Shown: in pieces, positions 7,759 through 13,940 of the stretch | How positions within the stretch are numbered: position 1 is the first letter of the stretch | How the letters are laid out: each line of letters starts with the position of its first letter | Assembly (NCBI GenBank): GCA_035295665.1 | Contig: DATGIQ010000134.1 | Coordinates: 1-16,925, forward strand | Source of the DNA: DATGIQ01 sp035295665 | GTDB lineage: Bacteria; Planctomycetota; Planctomycetia; Gemmatales; Gemmataceae | Length of the DNA: 16,925 nucleotides | Direction: 5' to 3' | Notes under the pieces: model-generated | The model's input: only the letters and a program-made list of their open reading frames with translations | Databases searched by the model: none | What the model was told of the DNA's origin: nothing | Position numbers and translations under genes: made by a program

Positions 7759-8027
7759 AACATGCTATCCCATTCCGGACGGTTCCGTCCGCTCGTGTCC
7801 GCGCCGGCCAATGATTCCAATCTTCCGCTTGCCCGAGGCATGCCGTCCCATCGATGATACACGAGCATTTGGAGATTGGCGAGACGACGGACGACGTCGG
7901 GAGCGTTGATGGCCTGCTGCAAATCAAATCATGGATACACAGGGGCACGGCATCTTGTTTGCAAGATTTGGACGGTGGCCGGCCACGGGCAGGACCGGCC
8001 ATTCGCTGAGGAAGAGCGAGGGAGACC
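7759..8027. other. Divergent control region between GNAT and CDF genes
   Basis: The 269-base region contains a perfect 12-base palindrome (7975-7986), a small ATCTTG-TTTG-CAAGAT hairpin (7952-7967) and GAGGGAGACC just before the CDF start. Open frames exist on both strands around 7800-7930, but neither has a start with a ribosome binding site, so I do not call a gene. Confidence 0.4.
7975..7986. repeat. Perfect 12-base palindrome upstream of the CDF gene
   Basis: GTGGCCGGCCAC is perfectly self-complementary and sits 41 bases before the CDF start codon. It overlaps the left arm of a second pairing, TGGCCGG (7976-7982) with CCGGCCA (7995-8001). A metal-responsive repressor site or a leader hairpin is possible. 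In GC-rich DNA a chance palindrome of this kind is not rare. Confidence 0.3.
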
Positions 8028-8966
8028 ATGCCTTCCGGTCCGTCGACCATGACTGTCCTGGCCTCGGTGGCGGGGACCAGTGCGATTACCATCGTCAAAT
8101 TTGTGGCCGCCGGCTTCAGTGGCAGTGCCGCCATGCTTGCCGAGGGTGTGCACTCCTCGGTCGATACGATCAACAGCCTGCTTCTGTACCTGGGCCTGCG
8201 CCGTAGTCAAAAACCGGCGGACGAAACCCATCCGTTTGGATATGGGCTGGAACTTTATTTCTGGACGTTGGTGGTTGCTTTGCTCATGTTCGCCGTCGGA
8301 GGCGGCCTCACGATCGCGGAAGGCATTTATCATGTGCTTCAACCGGAAGAGCTCGGCTCCGTCGGATGGAGCTATACCGTCTTGGGCCTGTGCATGGCAT
8401 TCAATGGCTTCACCTGGGCAGTGGCCGTGAAGCAATTCTGGGTGAGCAAAGGCAATCAAGGTTTCTGGCAAGCCGTGCGCAAGGCCAAGGACCCGACGAT
8501 TCTGACCGTGCTCTTTGAGGATAGCGCGAGCCTGGTGGGGCTGGTGATCGCCTTCCTCGGTATTTTCCTGACCCGGTTTTTTGATCTCCCGGCCCTGGAC
8601 GGTATCGCTTCAATCCTTATCGGAGTGCTCCTGGGCGGGGTGGCCATCGGGTTGGTGTACCAGAGCAAGACGCTCCTGGCCGGCGAAAGTGCGAACGAGG
8701 AAACCGTCCAGAGCATCCGCAAGCTGGTCCAGAGCGACAACGCAGTCGAGAAGATTGAGAATCTGCTGACCATGCATTTGAGTCCCGAGGAAATCCTGCT
8801 GAACCTCAAGATCCGTTTTCGCGATGGCTTACCGATCCGCGCCGTGGGAGAAGCAGTGGATCGCTTGGAAGAAAGGCTCCGGGCGGAGCATCCCGAACTC
8901 AAACGGATTTTCATCGAGCCCGGTCCCCTAACAGCGGCCGATGCGAACGGGGCTGAGTGGCGATGA
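8028..8966 (+). CDS. Cation diffusion facilitator family transporter (divalent metal exporter)
   Basis: A 312-residue inner-membrane protein of the CDF family, which exports Zn, Fe, Mn, Co or similar ions by proton antiport. Six hydrophobic segments lie in residues about 8-210 and a cytoplasmic C-terminal domain follows from about 215 (NEETVQSIRKLVQSDNAVEKI…KRIFIEPGP). The metal site residues of helix 2 are present as His42 and Asp46 in EGVHSSVD. The family motif DETHPFGYG follows helix 2. In helix 5 the usual HxxxD is replaced by FEDSASLVG (Glu164-Asp165), the pattern I associate with the SLC30A9/ZnT9-like branch rather than with FieF-type exporters; metal preference is therefore open. The ATG at 8028 is preceded by GAGGGAGACC. 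The gene stands alone on the plus strand, with a DUF302-like stub on the opposite strand just after it. Confidence 0.94.
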   Translation: MPSGPSTMTVLASVAGTSAITIVKFVAAGFSGSAAMLAEGVHSSVDTINSLLLYLGLRRSQKPADETHPFGYGLELYFWTLVVALLMFAVGGGLTIAEGIYHVLQPEELGSVGWSYTVLGLCMAFNGFTWAVAVKQFWVSKGNQGFWQAVRKAKDPTILTVLFEDSASLVGLVIAFLGIFLTRFFDLPALDGIASILIGVLLGGVAIGLVYQSKTLLAGESANEETVQSIRKLVQSDNAVEKIENLLTMHLSPEEILLNLKIRFRDGLPIRAVGEAVDRLEERLRAEHPELKRIFIEPGPLTAADANGAEWR

Positions 8967-8975
8967 CGAAGGGCC

Positions 8976-9086
8976 TTACGGATGGATCTTTTTTTGATCC
9001 AGCAGCGATTCGAGCCGCCCGACCGTCTCCGTCGCACTGCGCGCGCTGGGCAGTGTTATCCGATCGGCGACATCATGGGGGCTCAT
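8976..9086 (-). pseudogene. Truncated DUF302-like gene (N-terminal 36 codons)
   Basis: ATG at 9086, TAA at 8978-8976. The peptide includes ITLPSARSATETVGRLESLL, then DQKKIHP. This matches the start of DUF302 proteins, which open with a T.PS..S..ET..RLE.LL.akGi block and continue for about 100 further residues (FARIDHA…). Here the frame stops right after that first helix and the next bases belong to the end of the CDF gene, so the domain core is missing. AAAGGA (9099-9094) lies 7 bases before the ATG, so the start signals are intact. The simplest reading is a gene cut off by a deletion or rearrangement at about 8976. The family call rests on a short match made by eye. Confidence 0.5.
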
Positions 9087-9309
9087 GGTCGGTTCCTTTG
9101 CTCCGTTTGCCGAAAGAATCAAGACGAGAATCAGGACAGTTGGAAGTCTTGCATCTCACCCCGTGCACTCTTCTCCCCAACCGTGTCGCTATCGTTCTCG
9201 GTAGTACCTTACCTTGTTGTCCGTACTTGTCGCCCAATTGACAAGCACCTAGGATGTATTCCGCCCGGAAAGCGATTCCTTACTTTCTACACCCTCAAGG
9301 AGGAAGCGG
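9087..9309. other. Leader region of the redox cassette
   Basis: This region contains the ribosome binding site of the DUF302-like stub on the minus strand and, on the plus strand, a TTGACA at 9238-9243 with no acceptable -10 seventeen bases later. AAGGAGGAAG before 9310 is the ribosome binding site of the next gene. No other gene is seen. Confidence 0.4.
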
Positions 9310-9954
9310 ATGAAAATCGGTCTTCTTGGCTCCGGTGATGTGGCAAAAGTACTTGCGGGTGGCTTGTTGAAACATGGCCACCAGGTGATGATGGGCACAC
9401 GCAACCCGTCCAAGCTGGCGGATTGGGCGAAGCAGAATCCCAAAGGACGCGTGGGCAGCTTCGCCGAGGCCGCCAAGTTTGGCGAGCTCGTGGTTCTCGC
9501 CGTCAAGGGCACCGTGGCACTCGATGCCCTCCGCGGTGCCGGTGCAGCGAACCTGGCCGGCAAACCGGTCATGGATGCGACCAACCCCATTGCCGATGCC
9601 CCACCCGTCAACGGGGTCCTCAAGTTCTTCACCAACCTTGACGAATCTCTCATGGAGCGGTTGCAACGCGAGTTTCCGGAGGCGCGCTTTGTCAAAGCGT
9701 TCAATTCCGTCGGCAATGCTCAGATGGTGAACCCCCAGTTCAAAGCGGGCAAACCGACGATGTTCATCTGTGGCAACGACGAGTCGGCCAAGCAAATGGT
9801 GCGCGGCATCCTCGACCAGTTCGGTTGGGAGACGGCCGACATGGGCAAGGTCGAAGCCGCCCGCGCCATCGAGCCGCTCTGCATGCTCTGGCTCATTCCC
9901 GGTTTCCTGCGCAATGAATGGTCCCATGCATTCAAACTCCTGCATCGGGAATGA
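9310..9954 (+). CDS. NADPH-dependent F420 reductase-like Rossmann protein
   Basis: A 214-residue cytosolic NAD(P)-binding protein of the F420_oxidored (pfam03807) type. It opens with KIGLLGSGDVAKVLAGGL, a GxGxxA dinucleotide-binding loop, followed by the second strand MMGTRNPSK, whose Arg31 fits binding of the NADPH 2'-phosphate. Later blocks are ELVVLAVKG, KPVMDATNPI, RFVKAFNSVG, MFICGNDESAKQMV and the C-terminal EAARAIEPLCMLWL. True F420:NADPH oxidoreductases share this fold, but many homologues occur in bacteria without F420, so the real acceptor is unknown. The strong AAGGAGG ribosome binding site supports the ATG. It is the first gene of a three-gene plus-strand cassette, 54 bases ahead of the SDR. 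Confidence 0.9.
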   Translation: MKIGLLGSGDVAKVLAGGLLKHGHQVMMGTRNPSKLADWAKQNPKGRVGSFAEAAKFGELVVLAVKGTVALDALRGAGAANLAGKPVMDATNPIADAPPVNGVLKFFTNLDESLMERLQREFPEARFVKAFNSVGNAQMVNPQFKAGKPTMFICGNDESAKQMVRGILDQFGWETADMGKVEAARAIEPLCMLWLIPGFLRNEWSHAFKLLHRE

Positions 9955-10008
9955 CGGAGCCGAAGTCAGTTCATCGATACTCCACCCGTTTCGAACGGAG
10001 GCACCCCC

Positions 10009-10713
10009 ATGGCCACGAATCAACCCGTTATTGTTGTTACGGGGGGAAACCGCGGCATCGGCTTTGAACTCTGCCGCCAACTGGCAGGACGCGGGGCACA
10101 GGTCATATTGACGGCCCGCCATCGCGAGGCAGGCGAAGAAGCGGCACAAGGACTGACGGCGCAGAAGCGGTCGGTGCAATTCTTCCCGCTCAATGTCACC
10201 GACTCGACCAGTGCCGCGGCTTTGCGCAATCATCTGGAGCGCGCGTTCGGCCGGCTCGATGTGCTGATCAACAACGCGGGAATCTTCTCGAAAGAGGACG
10301 GCCCCGGTCTCGACGTGAACCTGGAAACCGTGCGCGCCACGCTGGAAACCAACACGCTGGCGCCGTTGTATCTATCACAGCGGATGGCGCCCTTGCTCCA
10401 GCGCAGCAGCGCCGGCCGGATCGTCAATGTCTCCAGTGGAATGGGTGCGCTTTCCGATATGGAAGGTGGGTACGCCGCTTATCGTATCTCCAAAACGGCT
10501 CTGAACGCCGTCACCCGAATCTTGGCCGCCGAGCTGCGCGGCGTGGTCGCGGTCAATTCGGTCTGTCCCGGGTGGGTGAAGACTGACATGGGCGGTGCCA
10601 ATGCCGAACGCGAGGTTTCGCAAGGTGCAGAAGGTGCCGTCTGGCTCGCGCTCGATGCCCCACAAGATTTAACAGGCAAATTTCTGCGCGATCGGGAAAT
10701 CATCCCGTGGTAA
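10009..10713 (+). CDS. Short-chain dehydrogenase/reductase (carbonyl reductase-like)
   Basis: A 234-residue NAD(P)-dependent SDR. Cofactor motif TGGNRGIG (11-18), structural NNAG (88-91), catalytic Ser in NVSSGMG (142/143), Tyr158 and Lys162 in YRISK, and PGWVKTDMGG after the active site. The absence of an acidic residue after strand 2 (ILTARHRE) favours NADPH. The layout, with TGGNRGIG, LNVTDSTS and PGWVKTDMGG, is that of carbonyl reductase-like SDRs that reduce ketones or aldehydes. The start is preceded by CGGAGG. Position between a Rossmann oxidoreductase and a VOC protein suggests a shared transcript, consistent with metabolism of a small carbonyl compound. Confidence 0.93.
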   Translation: MATNQPVIVVTGGNRGIGFELCRQLAGRGAQVILTARHREAGEEAAQGLTAQKRSVQFFPLNVTDSTSAAALRNHLERAFGRLDVLINNAGIFSKEDGPGLDVNLETVRATLETNTLAPLYLSQRMAPLLQRSSAGRIVNVSSGMGALSDMEGGYAAYRISKTALNAVTRILAAELRGVVAVNSVCPGWVKTDMGGANAEREVSQGAEGAVWLALDAPQDLTGKFLRDREIIPW

Positions 10714-10751
10714 GCAGCAATCATCATTCCATCTGACAAGGAGCAGTCTGT

Positions 10752-11117
10752 ATGGAGCGTGTGCTTGGGATCGGCGGCATTTTTTTCAAGGCGCGGGATC
10801 CCCAGGCGCTGGCGGCGTGGTATCGCGAGCACTTGGGCATCCCGCTCGAAGCGGGCCAGACCTATGCGACGCTCAAATCGGCCGGGCCAGCCGAGCCGAC
10901 GATCTGGGCCACCTTCCCTGCCAACACGACCTACTTTGGCGCCGGCTCGGCTCCGTTCATGCTCAATTATCGGGTCCGCAACCTGGATGCCCTCTTGGCC
11001 CAACTCCGTGCCGCTGGGGCGCCTGTGGAAGATCGAATCGAGGAGTATGAGTACGGCCGATTTGGCTGGGCAACCGACCCCGAAGGGAATCGCTTCGAGC
11101 TGTGGGAGCCACGCTGA
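10752..11117 (+). CDS. VOC superfamily (glyoxalase/bleomycin resistance-like) protein
   Basis: A 121-residue single-module VOC protein. The beta-alpha-beta-beta-beta units show as VLGIGGIFFKARDPQALAAWYREHLGI and MLNYRVRNLDALLAQLRAAGAP…GRFGWATDPEGNRFELWEP. Glu in FELWEP is the usual metal-binding residue of the second half. The usual His near the first strand is replaced by Gly (GIGGIFF), as in a common bacterial subgroup, so glyoxalase I activity cannot be assumed. AAGGAG precedes the ATG. It is the last gene of the cassette (38 bases after the SDR) and converges on the serine hydrolase gene, with stops only 12 bases apart. Confidence 0.9.
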   Translation: MERVLGIGGIFFKARDPQALAAWYREHLGIPLEAGQTYATLKSAGPAEPTIWATFPANTTYFGAGSAPFMLNYRVRNLDALLAQLRAAGAPVEDRIEEYEYGRFGWATDPEGNRFELWEPR

Positions 11118-11129
11118 AGCGGACCGAGC

Positions 11130-12305
11130 TCATGGGACCTTGGGACGATCGGTCACCGCGGCGAGGAGCGGCTCGAACAGGATCTTCACGCGCTGGTCGT
11201 GGAAGGCGGCAAACACATCCTTGGCGTCCTTCGGTTCGGGCGCAAGCGTTTCGCCGTTGCGTACCACAATCAAGTTCAGGCTCGGAATCACGATCAACAG
11301 CTGATCGCCGGCTCCCGCCCCGTAGTAGGTGTCTCGGGGCAACTCGGAATACCGTCCATCGCCGTTGGTCCAAAAGCCCATGCCACAGTGGCCGGGTAGG
11401 CCGGCATCGCCGGTCACTTGGCGCACCGCCTCCTTGCTGAGGATCCGTTGGCCGTCCCAATCGCCTTCCCGAAGCAAAAGCCGCCCGATGCCTGCCAGGG
11501 CCCGTGCGGTGTAACTTCCACCCCCCCACCCTGCGACCAAGGGCAGGCCATCGACCCGAAACGTCTTGCCATAGCCGACCGACCAATCGCTGTCGGTCAC
11601 GCCGATGGGCCGCATCACCCGATCGCGGAGCAGCGTGCGAATGTCTTTCTGCGGTGCATCTTTCAGGGCCGTGGTGATGGCGTAGCCCAGCATGGCAATG
11701 CCGGGATTGCTATATTGCAAGCGGGTCCCAGGCTCAAACAAGACCGGCGCGTGATCCCGTGCCAGGGTGAAGGGATCATTGGCGGAATCGAGCTGTTTCC
11801 AGAAGTCCCCTTTCCAGCCGGTGAGCTTGGCATGCGGCAGCCGGTCCTGTTCCGCGTCGGCAAGTCCTGAAGTATGGGAGCCGAGCTGGCGGAGCGTGAT
11901 CCTGCGTTTGCGGCCATCGGTGTTCCAGGCCGGCACAAGGTCGGCTACCCGCGTATCGAGCTGAAGCTTGCCATCGCTCAACAGCAGCGCAAGCGCCAGG
12001 CCGACGACCGTGGCCTTGGACAGGGAAGCGGCACCGTGCTTTTTGGTAGGACCGTGATCCGCCCCATACCACTCGTAGATGATCCGATCATTGCGGATGA
12101 CGAGGAATGCACGGGTCTTCCGCCTGGCCAATTCGTCCTTGAGGGCGTCGAGCTTTTTCTGGGACATGCCCTGGCTCTCCGGCGTGGCGGATTGCCATTC
12201 GAACCGATGGAACGAGTCCGGGCCCTGACTGAGCGCAGGCCGCGGCCCAAGACCGAATAGGCAGGATAGACTTGCCAGGAAGGCTATGACCAGACCTCGG
12301 CGCAC
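11130..12305 (-). CDS. Secreted serine hydrolase, beta-lactamase/class C-like (EstB/PBP type)
   Basis: A 391-residue exported protein of the beta-lactamase (pfam00144) superfamily. The signal peptide RRGLVIAFLASLSCLFGLGP…ALSQ is followed by a mature domain with the SxxK nucleophile motif Ser94-Leu-Ser-Lys97, the YxN motif Tyr198-Ser-Asn200, SHTSGL and a C-terminal GAGAGDQLLIVIPSLNLIVV in place of KTG. Members include esterases, D-amino acid amidases, penicillin-binding proteins and lactamases; the missing KTG argues against a true lactamase. The start is a GTG at 12305, supported by AGGGAA (12318-12313) seven bases upstream. It lies 63 bases after the Gfo/Idh/MocA gene on the same strand, so co-transcription is likely. 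Confidence 0.9.
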   Translation of the reverse strand: MRRGLVIAFLASLSCLFGLGPRPALSQGPDSFHRFEWQSATPESQGMSQKKLDALKDELARRKTRAFLVIRNDRIIYEWYGADHGPTKKHGAASLSKATVVGLALALLLSDGKLQLDTRVADLVPAWNTDGRKRRITLRQLGSHTSGLADAEQDRLPHAKLTGWKGDFWKQLDSANDPFTLARDHAPVLFEPGTRLQYSNPGIAMLGYAITTALKDAPQKDIRTLLRDRVMRPIGVTDSDWSVGYGKTFRVDGLPLVAGWGGGSYTARALAGIGRLLLREGDWDGQRILSKEAVRQVTGDAGLPGHCGMGFWTNGDGRYSELPRDTYYGAGAGDQLLIVIPSLNLIVVRNGETLAPEPKDAKDVFAAFHDQRVKILFEPLLAAVTDRPKVP

Positions 12306-12368
12306 AGGAGAGTTCCCTAGTGAGAAAACGCCACAGAACGGCCGGCTCGAGCATCCTCCCGCGGCCCG

Positions 12369-13664
12369 CTACAACACCTTGCGCGACGGCAGCGAGCGTA
12401 GACCATTGGCCTCATCGTCGCCGATGAACTCCTCCTTGGCCGGATCGAGCCGGAGCTTCCGGTTGAGCAGCCATGCCAGCGCCGCCGCATGACAGGCAAT
12501 GTGCGAACGCCGCATGACCTGGGAGTTTGCCGCCGGTCGCCCGCGCGATTTGATGCAGTCGAAGAAGTTCCGTGCGTGGGCCGAGACATCCAGACCTTTT
12601 TCCTGCTTCCCTTCCAACCCCTTCAGCTCCCCGCGCAGCGATGCCGGGCGCACCTCGATTCCGCCACTGTCGCCGACCTCGACCCAGCCCTCGTCCCCGA
12701 CGAACCGTACCGGGCAGGTACCGAGCGCTTGCACCCAGCCGGGACGCTCCCCGAACGGCGTCTTGAGGAAATCGAGCACCAGCTTGACCCCGTTGGCGTA
12801 ATGGGCCGTCACGTTGGTGGCTGCGGGCTCGTACTCCACCGGCATCGTGTCGTCGGCGTTGTTGGCCCATTGGCATAAGTCTACAGTGTGCGCGCCCCAG
12901 TCGAGCAACTTGGCCCCCGAGTCGAAATCCCAATAGCCACGCCAGCGCCCCTGCACATAGGCCTTGTTGTATGGCCGCCACGGCGCCGGCCCCAGCCATA
13001 AGTCCCAGTCCACCACATCGCGCGGCGGCGTCGGCTCCGCCGGAAGCCAGGCCGTCTGGACCCCCGGCGTGTACACGGAGGCGTACAGCGTCTGGAGCTT
13101 GCCGAGCTTGCCACTGTGCGCCAGCCGCACGGCTGCCTGGAAGTTGGCCACGCTGCGCCGCTGCGTGCCGGCCTGGAACACCCGCTTCGTCTGGCGGATC
13201 GTGTCGTCTAAGGCCTGGCACCAGGCGATGGTGAGGCCACAGGGCTTTTCACTGTACACATCTTTGCCTGCCCGCGCCGCCAGGATCGAAGCCGGTGCGT
13301 GCCAGCGATCGCCGGTGGCGATGAGAACAGCGTCGATGTCGGGGCGAGCGAGCAACTCATGAAAGTCTCGGTAGACGACACAGTCCCGGTTCTGGTAGTG
13401 CTCGTCCACGAGCTGCTTGCCCGCCTCACGCCGGCTCGCCTGCACATCGCAGATGGCCAGACACCGCACATCGGGGAGCTGAAGGATCGCCTTGAGATCA
13501 TACGTGCAGCGTGGGCCGATGCCGATGACACCGAGTGTGATGCGCTCGGACGCAGCCGTTTTCCGTTCCCGGCCGAGCGCCGCCGCGGGCGCAAACCAGG
13601 GCGTCGCCAGCATTGCCCCCGCCGCCGACCGTTTCAGCACGTCCCGCCGCGTCAGTTTGCTCAT
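12369..13664 (-). CDS. Tat-exported Gfo/Idh/MocA family oxidoreductase
   Basis: A 431-residue NAD(P)-dependent sugar or polyol dehydrogenase-like protein. It starts with a twin-arginine signal (SKLTRRDVLKRSAAGAML, cleavage likely near residue 30), so it is folded with cofactor in the cytoplasm and then exported. The Rossmann half has GVIGIGPRC (45-53), the EKP motif at 139-141 (YSEKPCGL) and IATGDRWHAP. The C-terminal half carries WDLWLGPAPWRPY, GRWRGYWDFDSGAKLLDWGAHTVDLCQWA and HARNFFDCIKSRGRP, all typical of the planctomycete/Bacteroidetes exported subgroup. Related exported enzymes oxidise or rearrange glycosides. The substrate here is unknown. AGGAG precedes the ATG. It is followed by the serine hydrolase gene and preceded by SulP and a structured repeat. 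Confidence 0.93.
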   Translation of the reverse strand: MSKLTRRDVLKRSAAGAMLATPWFAPAAALGRERKTAASERITLGVIGIGPRCTYDLKAILQLPDVRCLAICDVQASRREAGKQLVDEHYQNRDCVVYRDFHELLARPDIDAVLIATGDRWHAPASILAARAGKDVYSEKPCGLTIAWCQALDDTIRQTKRVFQAGTQRRSVANFQAAVRLAHSGKLGKLQTLYASVYTPGVQTAWLPAEPTPPRDVVDWDLWLGPAPWRPYNKAYVQGRWRGYWDFDSGAKLLDWGAHTVDLCQWANNADDTMPVEYEPAATNVTAHYANGVKLVLDFLKTPFGERPGWVQALGTCPVRFVGDEGWVEVGDSGGIEVRPASLRGELKGLEGKQEKGLDVSAHARNFFDCIKSRGRPAANSQVMRRSHIACHAAALAWLLNRKLRLDPAKEEFIGDDEANGLRSLPSRKVL

Positions 13665-13824
13665 GGAAGCTGCTCCTGAACAGCGATTGCTCGAAGAAGC
13701 CTGGGCAATCCCCCTTGCCGTTATTGTACATGGTGAAATTCGGAAACGGGCGCAGCGGCCAAGTATCTGGTAGAGAGTACGGGGTAGAGCGAACGACTCG
13801 ATCTGACTCGTAGATCGGGTGGTT

Positions 13825-13907
13825 GTGTCCGTTTAGCGGCGGTTCGCAGAACCGCGCTGGTGTGCCCCACACGGTTCTGTAAGCCGCCGCCAAACAAAAA
13901 CGGACAC
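13825..13907. repeat. 83-base structured inverted repeat (possible MITE or RNA element)
   Basis: The ends are perfect 10-base inverted repeats, GTGTCCGTTT (13825-13834) and AAACGGACAC (13898-13907). Inside are GCGGTTC-GCA-GAACCGC (13839-13855) and GTGTG-CCC-CACAC (13860-13872), and the right side also carries GGTTCTG and GCCGCC that can pair with the left half. The whole element can fold as one long bulged hairpin or as a branched cloverleaf-like structure. The three bases outside each end are both GTT, which could be a tiny target duplication. It lies 33 bases beyond the SulP stop. No T-run follows, so a standard terminator is unlikely. Confidence 0.6.
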
Positions 13908-13940
13908 GTTCAACCGGAGCGCATAGGAGAATCCCACGGG

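Noticed and set aside
7800..7930. Open frames on both strands between the GNAT and CDF genes
   Set aside because: Each frame gives a short peptide that looks partly protein-like, but none has a start with a ribosome binding site, and the two strands are equally good, so neither can be supported.
8984..9000. GGATC-T7-GATCC as a terminator after the CDF gene
   Set aside because: The T-run is in the loop, not after the stem, and the stem is only five base pairs.
9238..9266. TTGACA as a promoter -35 for the redox cassette
   Set aside because: The -35 is perfect, but the hexamer 17 bases on is CCGCCC and no acceptable -10 lies at 15-19 bases.
9295..10233. A 312-residue minus-strand frame over the F420-reductase-like and SDR genes
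   Set aside because: It is antisense to two genes whose catalytic motifs and ribosome binding sites are clear.
13723..13728. TACAAT (minus strand) as a -10 for the Gfo/Idh/MocA gene
   Set aside because: The -10 is good, but no recognisable -35 lies at 16-18 bases upstream, so only half a promoter is present.
13825..13907. The inverted repeat as an integron attC site or a tRNA-like gene
   Set aside because: The outer motifs run in the wrong order for attC (GTTTAGC first and GCCAAAC last), and one base in each departs from the core consensus. A 10-base-pair closing stem and no T-loop or anticodon arm rule out a tRNA.
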